Shown here in pieces: positions 1 to 5,902 of a stretch of 9,683 nt of DNA. A program made the translations under genes and the position numbers. The notes under the pieces are model-generated. The model did no database searches, was not told the DNA's origin, and saw only the letters and a program-made list of their open reading frames with translations. This DNA is from an uncultured Bacillota bacterium (GTDB lineage Bacteria > Bacillota_I > Bacilli_A > Erysipelotrichales > Erysipelotrichaceae): assembly GCA_946619805.1 (NCBI GenBank), contig CAMOMM010000018.1, forward strand, positions 1 to 9,683, read 5' to 3'. Each line of letters opens with the position of its first letter. Position 1 is the stretch's first letter.

Positions 1-267
1 AATGGACCAAGCGGCAAGGAAACTTACTATAACCTGCCGATGGGTGGGGTCATTGCGATCATGAGAGCCATGGGAAACACTGATGAATACTGGGTAAGGG
101 AAGACGGCTGCAAGATGCTGGGACCATACATTATGGTAGCTGCTCATCTGGGATTAAGACCGAGAGGTTCATTGGTTGAAACCTCATTGGGAATGGGCTT
201 AGTGTGCGATACCGGACTGTTTGCCCTGACTAATCCTTATCAGATAGATATAGCTGTAGACTGGTAA
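1..267 (+). CDS. C-terminal part of an unrecognised conserved protein (5' end outside window)
   Basis: The reading frame is open from base 1 and ends at TAA 265-267, so about 88 C-terminal residues are visible and the start lies upstream. The visible part is rich in glycine and aromatic residues, with motifs such as YYNLPM, EYWVREDG, KMLGPYIMVAA, PRGSLVETSLG, CDTG and a final QIDIAVDW. I remember similar tails (YWVR.DG.KM, VETSLG.G.VCDTG, DIAV.W) from uncharacterised Firmicutes proteins. The DTG and DIAV ending recalls small double-psi beta-barrel (3D/RlpA-like) domains of exported cell-wall proteins, but this is only a resemblance. No membrane segment is visible in this part. A hairpin terminator directly follows, so it is the last gene of its unit. 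The internal ATG at 40 is not a credible start because homologous-looking sequence continues upstream of it. Confidence 0.75.
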   Translation, partial: NGPSGKETYYNLPMGGVIAIMRAMGNTDEYWVREDGCKMLGPYIMVAAHLGLRPRGSLVETSLGMGLVCDTGLFALTNPYQIDIAVDW

Positions 268-270
268 TGT

Positions 271-297
271 AAAGAAAGAGAAATCTTTCTTTTTTTC
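271..297 (+). terminator. Intrinsic terminator after the first gene
   Basis: A perfect 9-bp stem, AAAGAAAGA (271-279) with TCTTTCTTT (284-292), closes on a GAAA loop of GNRA type and runs into further Ts to 296. It starts 3 nt after the stop codon. The stem is AU-rich and therefore weak, but position and T-tract fit an intrinsic terminator. Confidence 0.7.
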
Positions 298-298
298 T

Positions 299-306
299 TG
301 TATAAT
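299..306 (+). promoter_or_regulatory. Candidate promoter -10 element for the bcp-SIS unit
   Basis: A perfect TATAAT lies at 301-306, just beyond the terminator T-tract, with TG directly before it (one base short of a standard TGn extension). No good -35 hexamer is seen at 15-19 bp upstream; that stretch is the terminator hairpin itself. The start codon of bcp is 27 nt downstream, leaving room for a short leader with an AAGGAG ribosome binding site at 316-321. Confidence 0.5.
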
Positions 307-332
307 GGAGTTAATAAGGAGATATTATTAAT

Positions 333-791
333 ATGTTGGAAACAGGAATTCTGGCCCCTGATTTTACCTTAATGGATCAGGATGGAAAACCGCACTCATT
401 AAGTGATTACCGCGGACAGAAGGTCGTTCTGTATTTCTACCCGAAAGACAGTACCTCCGGCTGTACCAAACAGGCCTGTAACTTCACGGAACTGCTGCCG
501 CACTTCCGCGAGAAAAACGCTGTGGTCCTCGGTGTCAGCAAGGATTCGGTAGCTTCACACAAGAAGTTCCAGGAAAAGTATGATCTGGGCTTCACGCTGC
601 TCTCTGATCCGGAAAAGGAAGTCATCCAGCTCTATGATGTCTGGAAGGAAAAGAACATGTATGGAAAGGTAACAATGGGAGTAGTCAGAACGACTTATCT
701 AATTGATGAAAATGGAATCATAACCAGGGCATTGGGCAAGGTCAATGCTGCTGGTAATCCGGCTGAAATGCTGAATATATTGGAGGGATAG
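333..791 (+). CDS. bcp: Thioredoxin-dependent thiol peroxidase (Bcp/PrxQ family peroxiredoxin)
   Basis: This cytosolic enzyme reduces hydrogen peroxide and organic hydroperoxides at a cysteine and is recycled by thioredoxin. The 152 residues match the usual Bcp length and form one thioredoxin-fold domain. The peroxiredoxin PxxxTxxC motif is seen as P37, T41 and peroxidatic Cys44. Cys49 follows five residues later, the resolving-Cys arrangement of the alpha-type (E. coli Bcp-like) enzymes. R119 in GVVRTTYLID fits the conserved active-site arginine. The segment APDFTL near the N-terminus and LLSDP at 89-93 are also typical. The start ATG 333 has AAGGAG at 316-321 (11 nt spacing). The gene ends 2 nt before a SIS-domain gene, so the two are co-transcribed. 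In a strict anaerobe it would serve oxygen defence. The family call is firm; the reason for pairing with a sugar-phosphate enzyme is unknown. Confidence 0.95.
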   Translation: MLETGILAPDFTLMDQDGKPHSLSDYRGQKVVLYFYPKDSTSGCTKQACNFTELLPHFREKNAVVLGVSKDSVASHKKFQEKYDLGFTLLSDPEKEVIQLYDVWKEKNMYGKVTMGVVRTTYLIDENGIITRALGKVNAAGNPAEMLNILEG

Positions 792-793
792 AA

Positions 794-1873
794 ATGATTA
801 CAATGCTGGACTGCATCAGGCGTACTCCGAGTAAGGTTAAGGAAATCGTTCGGAACGCCAAGACAAACACTGAAGGAATGATCAAGGCACTGGGTGAAGA
901 CGTTAAGAAATTAAACCGTATCACGATCATTGGTTCAGGCTCATCACACAACAGCTCTGTTGCTGCTGCACTGTTTATGGAAAAGGTTACAGGCATGGAT
1001 GTTCAGATAGTTCTGCCTAACACCTACCGCAAGAAGACAGTATTCGCTGAAGATGCTTTATACATCTTCGTCTCTCAGTCAGGAACTTCTACCTTAGTCA
1101 AGGAAGAAGCCAGAATGACTGCGGAAAAGGGACTGCACACTGTTTCAGTTACTGCTGAAGACGGTTCACCGCTTGATCAGGTCACCGGAAGCCATGTGGA
1201 TATCGGCTGCGGCTTTGAAGAATATGGATACCGTACTGTTGGTGTCAGCTGCACCATTACGACCCTGATGATCATCGCCTTAAGGCTGGGCCTGGAACGT
1301 GGTGCAATCACTTCTGACGAGTATGAAGGATATCTGAGAGATGCTCTCAAGGCGGCTGAAAACAACGCTGTAATAGCCGATAAAGCCGTTGAATGGTTTA
1401 ATAATAACCTGGAAATACTGAAGGGCTGCCGCAATGTTCTCTTCTATGGCGGCGGATGTCTGTATGGTGTTGCCATTGAAGGCGCTTTAAAGCTTCTGGA
1501 AACTGCCAAGATCTATAAGTCAGTGGGATATGAAGCAGAAGACGGTCTGCATGGACCTAACCTGGGATTCAATAAGGATGATGTCATCGTATCACTCAAT
1601 GCAGGTGGTCAGGATAATTTCTATGCAACAGCCGTTGCCAAGTTCGGTAAGGGTGAATTAAGACACGGGTTCATCATCGGTGCCAATACTGTTGATGATA
1701 CTGACCTGCCGTTTGAATGTGCATCCGAATACTTCAGAGCAATTGAGTTCGCTCCGGTCGTACAGGTAATTGCCTATATGCTGGCAGTTGTCAATGACAT
1801 TCCGGTAGTTGACATTGCCCATCGTCAGGCACATGTATCAGCTAAGTATTTCCGGACACACGACGCACAGTAA
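794..1873 (+). CDS. Double-SIS-domain sugar-phosphate isomerase/deglycase-like protein (copy 1)
   Basis: The 359-residue protein has two SIS (sugar isomerase) domains, at roughly 30-180 and 200-345, like the isomerase half of GlmS and the FrlB/AgaS-type deglycases. The first domain shows GSGSSHNSS at 47-55 and the phosphate-binding loop SQSGTS at 94-99. The second shows EGALKLLE at 229-236 and GLHGP at 251-255. E236 and H253 align with GlmS Glu488 (proton transfer) and His504 (ring opening), so aldose-ketose isomerisation or amino-sugar deglycation chemistry looks possible. There is no glutaminase domain, so it is not a full GlmS. The start ATG 794 follows GGAGGG at 782-787, which lies inside the end of bcp; the 2-nt gap suggests translational coupling. 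A terminator follows the stop. A paralog with the same N-terminus (M-x-TMLDCIRR) begins at 9350. Substrate unknown; a fructosamine- or amino-sugar-6-phosphate is the most natural guess. Confidence 0.88.
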   Translation: MITMLDCIRRTPSKVKEIVRNAKTNTEGMIKALGEDVKKLNRITIIGSGSSHNSSVAAALFMEKVTGMDVQIVLPNTYRKKTVFAEDALYIFVSQSGTSTLVKEEARMTAEKGLHTVSVTAEDGSPLDQVTGSHVDIGCGFEEYGYRTVGVSCTITTLMIIALRLGLERGAITSDEYEGYLRDALKAAENNAVIADKAVEWFNNNLEILKGCRNVLFYGGGCLYGVAIEGALKLLETAKIYKSVGYEAEDGLHGPNLGFNKDDVIVSLNAGGQDNFYATAVAKFGKGELRHGFIIGANTVDDTDLPFECASEYFRAIEFAPVVQVIAYMLAVVNDIPVVDIAHRQAHVSAKYFRTHDAQ

Positions 1874-1883
1874 GACATAAAGT

Positions 1884-1910
1884 GAACTGGTTTCAAAACC
1901 AGTTCTTTTT
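1884..1910 (+). terminator. Intrinsic terminator of the bcp-SIS unit
   Basis: GAACTGGTTT (1884-1893) pairs with AAACCAGTTC (1896-1905), followed by five Ts (1906-1910). The two-base spacer means the innermost pairs must open to form the loop. It begins 10 nt after the SIS stop codon. Confidence 0.9.
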
Positions 1911-1920
1911 ATGGTAGAAT
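1892..1920 (+). promoter_or_regulatory. Promoter for tex, overlapping the preceding terminator
   Basis: TAGAAT at 1915-1920 is preceded by TGG at 1912-1914, giving an extended -10. TTCAAA at 1892-1897, 17 bp upstream, is a 4/6 match to the -35 and lies inside the terminator hairpin. The tex start codon is 20 nt downstream of the -10, so the leader is very short, with AGGTGA at 1929-1934 as ribosome binding site. Confidence 0.55.
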
Positions 1921-1940
1921 AGAAGCCGAGGTGATTTTAA

Positions 1941-4229
1941 ATGAATGAACAGATAATCGCGAATCTGGCTGCCCGGCTTAAGGTAAAGGTATCTCAGGTG
2001 GAAAATACTCTGAGTCTTTTAGAGCAGGACAACACGGTTCCGTTTATTGCCCGTTACCGTAAGGAAATGACCGGCGGTCTGGATGAACAGCAGATCCTGG
2101 AAATATCCAAGCAGTACGAATATGAAGTCAAGCTGGCTGACCGTAAGGAAGCAGTTCTCAACCGGATCGCTCAGCAGGGCAAGCTTACAGAAGAAATAAA
2201 GAATTCCATCATGGCAGCAGGAAAGCTGTCTGAGGTTGAAGACTTATACCGTCCATATGTCCAGAAAAAGAAGACCAGAGCCGGTATTGCCATCAAGAAC
2301 GGCTTACAGCCGTTAAGCGAGTGGATGCTTTCCTTACCTAAGGAAGGGTCTCTGGAAAAAGAAGCTGAAAAATATCTGAATGAAGAAGTAGTGACTGTTA
2401 AGGATGCCATTCAGGGTGCCATGGACATCATTGCTGAACAGGTGTCCGATACCGCTCAGTTAAGATGGGATTTCCGTGATTTCATCTACAATACCGGCAA
2501 GATCGTTACCAAGATCAGGAAGAATGCCGAAGATGAAAAGAAGGTCTATGAAATGTATTATGACCGTACGGAAAGAGTCAATGCCATCGCTGATCACCGT
2601 GTCATGGCGATTGACAGAGCCGAAAAGGAAAAGGTTATTTCCGTAACTTTTGAATATGACAGTAATTCATTGATTGAACAGGCATTTGACTCACTGGTAC
2701 AGACACATAAGTCAGTGGTTAATGAGGAGATCCACGCTGCCTGTGAAGACGGCTGCAAGCGTCTGTTATTCCCGAGCGTGGAAAGGGAAATACGCTCACA
2801 GTTAAGCGACAGAGCCCGGGAAAAGTCCATTGAGATCTTCTCCATGAATCTGGAAAAACTGCTGTTACAGCCACCTTTAAAGGGCCGTGTGGTCATGGGC
2901 TTTGACCCGGCTTTCCGTACCGGTTGCAAGCTGGCAATTCTGGACAGCACCGGAAAGATGCTGCATATTGACAAGATCTATCCGCATGAACCGGTCAATA
3001 AGGTTGCCGAGGCCAAGAAGACACTTCTGGCATTAATAAAGAAATACGGTGTACAGATCATTGCGATCGGTAATGGTACTGCTTCACGAGAAAGCGAAAA
3101 GCTGGTTGCTGAACTTATTCATGAGAATAATCTGCCGGTAAGTTATGCCATTGTTTCCGAAGCCGGTGCATCAGTTTATTCAGCCAGTGAAAATGCCAGA
3201 AAAGAATTCCCTGATCTTCATGTTGAAGAAAGAAGTGCCGTATCCATCGGCAGAAGACTGCTGGACCCATTGGCTGAACTGATCAAGATAGACCCGAAGT
3301 CAATCGGTGTCGGGCAGTATCAGCATGACCTGCCGCAGAAACAGCTCAATGAAAGACTTGATGAAGCCATCATGATGTGCGTCAACCGCACCGGTGCTGA
3401 CCTTAATACTGCTTCCGTTGAACTGCTGACTCACATTTCCGGTCTGACTGCCGGAAGCGCAAAGGAAATCGTTGAATACCGCAATGCCAACGGCAAGTTC
3501 GTCAACAGGGAACAGCTGAAGAAAGTCAAGAAGATCGGTGACAAGGCCTTCCAGCAGTGTGCCGGCTTCTTGAGAATAACCGATGGAAATGAACCTCTCG
3601 ATCAGACTTCGATCCATCCGGAAAGCTATGAAGCTGCCCGCAAGATCATGGAAGTATGCGGCATCAGCCATCTTGGCGATCCTGACATCAGTTTTGACAG
3701 TGAGAAGGTTGCTGCCCTTAATATTGACAGCTATACGCTCAATGACATTGAAGATGCCATTAAGCAGCCTTTAAGAGACTACCGTGACCAGTTTGAGGGT
3801 GCTCTGTTAAAGAGCGATGTACTGGAGATCAGTGACCTCAAGATTGGGGATTCCTTATCCGGAACGGTCAGAAACGTTGTGGACTTCGGAGCCTTTGTGG
3901 ATATCGGATTACACGAAGACGGCCTGGTACATGTTACCAGAATGAGCATGAAGAGGATCAATCATCCTTCCGAAGTGGTATCAGTCGGTGACATTGTTAC
4001 TGTTTATGTCATAGGCATTGATGAAGCCAGAGGCCGAGTACAGCTGTCATTACTGCCGCCTGATGCCCTGGCCAGCAGAAGTGCCAACCGCAGTAAATCA
4101 CGTGAAGAACGTAAGAAACAGCAGAAAAAATCACGGCAGAAACCGCAACAGCATAAGAAAAAAGAAGATGACTATACTTACGAGGATGCCATGAAGAAAC
4201 TGCTGGAAAGATTTGGCAGACAAAGATAA
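1941..4229 (+). CDS. tex: Tex family RNA-binding transcription accessory protein
   Basis: Tex is a conserved cytosolic nucleic-acid-binding factor linked to transcription and RNA handling. The 762 residues fit the family. Order seen: an N-terminal helical Tex region (about 1-190, with PFIARYRKEMTGGLDE near the start); a central helical region; a YqgF/RNase H-like domain beginning near 316, with VVMGFDPAFRTGCKLA; helix-hairpin-helix repeats at about 487-547 (LNTASVELL.. then KKVKKIGDKAF); and an S1 RNA-binding domain at about 635-706 (GTVRNVVDFGAFVDIG, GLVHVTRMS). The tail at 709-762 is very rich in Lys, Arg and Gln and ends in a YEDAMKKLLERF helix. ATG 1941 has AGGTGA 6 nt upstream. No terminator lies directly after the stop; the tRNA and its terminator follow, so read-through transcripts may end there. 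It is a housekeeping gene with no evident tie to the sugar genes. Confidence 0.97.
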   Translation: MNEQIIANLAARLKVKVSQVENTLSLLEQDNTVPFIARYRKEMTGGLDEQQILEISKQYEYEVKLADRKEAVLNRIAQQGKLTEEIKNSIMAAGKLSEVEDLYRPYVQKKKTRAGIAIKNGLQPLSEWMLSLPKEGSLEKEAEKYLNEEVVTVKDAIQGAMDIIAEQVSDTAQLRWDFRDFIYNTGKIVTKIRKNAEDEKKVYEMYYDRTERVNAIADHRVMAIDRAEKEKVISVTFEYDSNSLIEQAFDSLVQTHKSVVNEEIHAACEDGCKRLLFPSVEREIRSQLSDRAREKSIEIFSMNLEKLLLQPPLKGRVVMGFDPAFRTGCKLAILDSTGKMLHIDKIYPHEPVNKVAEAKKTLLALIKKYGVQIIAIGNGTASRESEKLVAELIHENNLPVSYAIVSEAGASVYSASENARKEFPDLHVEERSAVSIGRRLLDPLAELIKIDPKSIGVGQYQHDLPQKQLNERLDEAIMMCVNRTGADLNTASVELLTHISGLTAGSAKEIVEYRNANGKFVNREQLKKVKKIGDKAFQQCAGFLRITDGNEPLDQTSIHPESYEAARKIMEVCGISHLGDPDISFDSEKVAALNIDSYTLNDIEDAIKQPLRDYRDQFEGALLKSDVLEISDLKIGDSLSGTVRNVVDFGAFVDIGLHEDGLVHVTRMSMKRINHPSEVVSVGDIVTVYVIGIDEARGRVQLSLLPPDALASRSANRSKSREERKKQQKKSRQKPQQHKKKEDDYTYEDAMKKLLERFGRQR

Positions 4230-4232
4230 CTC

Positions 4233-4262
4233 TTTACATTAAAACACATTTTATTTTATACT
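4233..4262 (+). promoter_or_regulatory. Promoter for tRNA-Thr
   Basis: TTTACA (4233-4238, 5/6 to TTGACA) and TATACT (4257-4262, 5/6 to TATAAT) are separated by 18 bp. The expected start site falls only a few bases before the tRNA 5' end at 4272, typical of a dedicated stable-RNA promoter. The stretch between the boxes is very AT-rich. Confidence 0.7.
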
Positions 4263-4271
4263 ATATGTGCT

Positions 4272-4346
4272 GCCGGTTTAGCTCAGCGGCAGAGCACTTC
4301 CTTGGTAGGGAAGGGGCCGACAGTTCAATTCTGTCAACCGGCACCA
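4272..4346 (+). tRNA. tRNA-Thr, anticodon GGU
   Basis: A full cloverleaf can be drawn. The acceptor GCCGGTT (4272-4278) pairs perfectly with AACCGGC (4336-4342). The D arm is GCTC/GAGC (4281-4284, 4292-4295). The anticodon stem CTTCC/GGAAG (4297-4301, 4309-4313) carries loop TTGGTAG. The T arm GACAG/CTGTC (4319-4323, 4331-4335) has loop TTCAATT. The anticodon at 4304-4306 is GGT, reading ACC/ACU threonine codons. The discriminator is A (4343) and CCA is encoded (4344-4346). It stands alone between tex and the regulator gene. No integrase or attachment-site duplication is visible here. Confidence 0.97.
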
Positions 4347-4360
4347 TTATGGTATAAAAT

Positions 4361-4381
4361 GGGGTAAGCAAACCCCTTTTT
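4361..4381 (+). terminator. Intrinsic terminator after tRNA-Thr
   Basis: GGGGT (4361-4365) pairs with ACCCC (4372-4376) around AAGCAA, followed by five Ts (4377-4381). Flanking A- and T-runs could lengthen the stem. It lies 14 nt past the tRNA CCA end and can also stop read-through from tex. Confidence 0.85.
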
Positions 4382-4397
4382 ATTTTATGTACATGGA

Positions 4398-4406
4398 TGC
4401 TATAAT
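4398..4406 (+). promoter_or_regulatory. Extended -10 promoter for the DeoR-nitroreductase unit
   Basis: A perfect TATAAT (4401-4406) is preceded by TGC (4398-4400), a full extended -10. The -35 position falls in the terminator T-tract (TTTTAT) and is poor, which extended -10 promoters tolerate. A second possible extended -10, TGG plus TATAAA at 4350-4358, lies upstream of the terminator hairpin and is less likely to serve the gene. The DeoR start codon is 39 nt downstream with AGGAG at 4434-4438. Confidence 0.65.
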
Positions 4407-4411
4407 ATATC

Positions 4412-4430
4412 CAACATATCAATCAACATT
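4412..4430 (+). promoter_or_regulatory. Possible operator: CAACAT direct repeats before the DeoR gene
   Basis: CAACAT occurs at 4412-4417 and again at 4424-4429, exactly 12 bp apart and just downstream of the -10 box, where a bound repressor would block transcription. On the minus strand 4420-4430 reads AATGTTGATTG; the near-identical AATGTTGTTTG is at 9248-9258 before the second SIS gene. DeoR-family proteins often regulate their own genes, so autoregulation is plausible. This is inference from position and repetition only. Confidence 0.3.
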
Positions 4431-4445
4431 AATAGGAGAAAAACT

Positions 4446-5237
4446 ATGAACGCTACAAATAGAAGACTTGCTATTTTTGACAAACTGCTGAATGAAAAAA
4501 GAGTTGTGGTTATGAATCTGGCCGAAGAATTCAACGTAACTCCGATGACTATTCGCCGTGACCTCAGTGTTCTGGAAAAGCAGGGTGTTATCACAACCTA
4601 CTATGGCGGTGCAAGCCTTAATGAAGGGGCTGCCAGTGAACCGTCATTCATGCTGAAAAACAAGAACGCCATTGATGAGAAAATGGCCATTGCCTATGAA
4701 GCCAGCAAGCTGATCAATGAAGGTGATTCGATTTACATTGACTGCGGTACGACCTGTTATAACATCGGACGTTTCCTGAAGAACAAGAAGATCACAGTGC
4801 TGACAAATTCCATCAGACTGATTGAAACGATCAAGGAAAAGGACAGAATCGACATCATTGTTGCTCCAGGGGTCTACAGCCGCATTGCGGAAGCTGCCCT
4901 GAGTTCCAGCACGATTGAATTCTTTGAAAAGCATCATGTTGACAAGGCCTTTGTTACTTCACAGGGTTTTGACCTTGTCAAGGGCGCTTCAGTGCCTGAA
5001 GAGATGGATGGCAAGGTCAAGTCATCAGTGCTTCCTATCAGCAAGCAGAATATACTGCTGATTGACCACACCAAGTTCGGGCAGGTTTTCTTCAGTATTC
5101 ACGGTTTACCTGCTGATTATGACATGATCATTACCGATGAAGGTGTTGATCCTGCCATCGTAAAACAGTGTGAGGAACTGGGACTGCCATTACGCATTGC
5201 CCCGTATATAAGGAGAAGAGAAACCAGATGGGATTAG
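4446..5237 (+). CDS. DeoR family transcriptional regulator
   Basis: The 263 residues have the standard DeoR layout. An N-terminal winged helix-turn-helix spans about 5-56, with MNLAEEFNVTPMTIRRDLSVLE at 23-44 and a GGA turn at 54-56. The C-terminal DeoRC effector domain, related to phosphosugar isomerases, spans about 75-235. Effector-site hallmarks are present: DCGTT at 99-103, TNS at 120-122 and LIDHTKFG near 200. The family usually represses sugar or nucleoside catabolic genes and is released by a phosphorylated sugar. The start ATG 4446 has AGGAG at 4434-4438 (7 nt). Its last 10 nt overlap the nitroreductase start. The GRE unit starts about 660 nt downstream of its stop, so the GRE and SIS genes are natural candidate targets; this is contextual inference. 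Confidence 0.93.
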   Translation: MNATNRRLAIFDKLLNEKRVVVMNLAEEFNVTPMTIRRDLSVLEKQGVITTYYGGASLNEGAASEPSFMLKNKNAIDEKMAIAYEASKLINEGDSIYIDCGTTCYNIGRFLKNKKITVLTNSIRLIETIKEKDRIDIIVAPGVYSRIAEAALSSSTIEFFEKHHVDKAFVTSQGFDLVKGASVPEEMDGKVKSSVLPISKQNILLIDHTKFGQVFFSIHGLPADYDMIITDEGVDPAIVKQCEELGLPLRIAPYIRRRETRWD

Positions 5238-5743
5238 ACGAAATCATGAAGGGCAGATATTCTGTCCGCAACTACAGCGACAAACCGGTTGAAAAGGAAA
5301 CCTTTGACCGGATAATAGAAGCCGGCATGCTGGCTCCTACCGCCAAGAATACTCAGGCTCAGAGAATCTACATTCTGTGCAGTCCGGAAGCCGTTGCCAA
5401 GATCAGAAGCGTCTGCCGCAGTGCATACAATGCTCCTGCCGTAATGTGTTTCACCGCCAAGCGGGATGAAGTATTCCGCAATCCATTTGAAGATAATTTC
5501 AATTCCGGTCATCAGGACTGCAGCATTGTAGCCACATACATGATGCTGAAGGCCTATGAACTGGGACTGGGAACTGTCTGGGTCAATCATTTCCCTAGAC
5601 AGCAGGTCAGAGAACTGTTTGAAATCCCGGAAGATGAGGAGATCGTACTGCTGATGCCAATCGGCTATCCGGCAGCTGAAAGCGTTCCTTCACCGAGACA
5701 CAGTGAATCTAAGAAACCTGAAGAAGTAGTAAAATTCCTGTAA
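5228..5743 (+). CDS. Nitroreductase family protein (small FMN-dependent oxidoreductase)
   Basis: The 171-residue protein fits the short nitroreductase family, usually dimeric FMN flavoenzymes that reduce nitro compounds, quinones or other acceptors with NAD(P)H. Visible hallmarks are the N-terminal RYSVRNY at 10-16 (R10, S12 and R14 fit FMN phosphate contacts), LAPTAKNTQAQ near 35-45, ELGLGTVWVNHF near the middle and the closing IGYPAAE segment before a lysine-rich end. No signal peptide or membrane segment is seen, so it is cytosolic. ATG 5228 overlaps the regulator gene by 10 nt; an AGGAG at 5211-5215 lies 12 nt upstream, so coupling to the regulator is likely. A terminator follows at once, separating it from the GRE genes. 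The physiological substrate cannot be told from sequence. Confidence 0.9.
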   Translation: MGLDEIMKGRYSVRNYSDKPVEKETFDRIIEAGMLAPTAKNTQAQRIYILCSPEAVAKIRSVCRSAYNAPAVMCFTAKRDEVFRNPFEDNFNSGHQDCSIVATYMMLKAYELGLGTVWVNHFPRQQVRELFEIPEDEEIVLLMPIGYPAAESVPSPRHSESKKPEEVVKFL

Positions 5744-5745
5744 TG

Positions 5746-5768
5746 AAAAGACCGGCAACGGCCTTTTT
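5746..5768 (+). terminator. Intrinsic terminator of the DeoR-nitroreductase unit
   Basis: AAAAG (5746-5750) pairs with CTTTT (5763-5767), then an A-C mismatch, then CCG (5752-5754) with CGG (5759-5761), closed by a GCAA tetraloop. The T-tract is 5764-5768. It starts 2 nt after the stop codon. Confidence 0.85.
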
Positions 5769-5806
5769 ACATTGCCAGAAAGAAAGGAACACAGAAAGCG
5801 AGGCAA

Positions 5807-5902
5807 ATGCGTGTGTTTTTGTATCGATTGGCTGTGCTTACATGTTTTGAATGTGTTTATTGTCTATTCTTGGTAAACTGTTATTGGGAGGTGTCGTCAT
5901 GA
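5807..5902 (+). CDS. Possible 31-residue leader ORF overlapping the GRE start (ATGA)
   Basis: An ORF from ATG 5807 ends at TGA 5900-5902, so its stop overlaps the GRE start codon 5899-5901 as ATGA, the classic coupling geometry. The peptide is hydrophobic and has four cysteines (C13, C16, C19, C25), three of them in C-x2-C-x2-C spacing. Against it, the only ribosome-binding-like sequence, GAGG at 5800-5803, sits just 3 nt from the ATG. The GRE has its own strong site. It may be chance; I do not recognise the peptide. Confidence 0.2.
   Translation: MRVFLYRLAVLTCFECVYCLFLVNCYWEVSS
5812..5862 (+). repeat. Pair of TGTGTTT direct repeats, 40 bp apart, upstream of the GRE gene
   Basis: TGTGTTT is at 5812-5818 and 5852-5858, each followed by a similar TTGT/ATTGT. 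The spacing of exactly 40 bp is close to four helical turns, so two protein dimers could bind the same face of the DNA. No convincing -35/-10 pair was found in this 130-nt gap; TATTCT at 5865-5870 is the best -10 candidate. A regulator site is possible but unproven. Confidence 0.3.
5886..5891 (+). promoter_or_regulatory. Ribosome binding site that fixes the GRE start
   Basis: GGGAGG lies 7 nt before ATG 5899. The frame is open further upstream to ATG 5851, but that ATG has no ribosome binding site and would add a 16-residue hydrophobic stretch foreign to this soluble family. The start at 5899 is therefore chosen. Confidence 0.85.

Noticed and set aside
40..267. Complete 75-residue gene starting at ATG 40
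   Set aside because: The frame is open back to base 1, the upstream codons continue the same protein style, and no ribosome binding site precedes ATG 40. It is the 3' part of a longer gene.
794..1873. Full glucosamine-6-phosphate synthase (GlmS)
   Set aside because: The N-terminal glutaminase domain with catalytic Cys2 is absent. Only the SIS isomerase half is present, at 359 residues.
3300..3671. Minus-strand ORF of 123 codons inside tex, and similar minus-strand ORFs elsewhere
   Set aside because: They lie wholly within strongly supported + strand genes, have no recognisable domains, and are expected shadows of codon usage.
4272..4346. tRNA-Thr as the attachment site of an integrated element
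   Set aside because: No integrase gene, no repeated tRNA 3' end and no foreign-looking cargo are visible nearby.
5819..5834. CcpA catabolite (cre) site upstream of the GRE gene around TGTATCGATTGG
   Set aside because: The spacing and several key bases do not fit the WTGNAANCG core of the cre consensus.
5851..5898. In-frame extension giving the GRE 16 more N-terminal residues, hydrophobic and signal-like
   Set aside because: There is no ribosome binding site before ATG 5851, while GGGAGG sits 7 nt before ATG 5899. GREs are soluble and lack such a segment.
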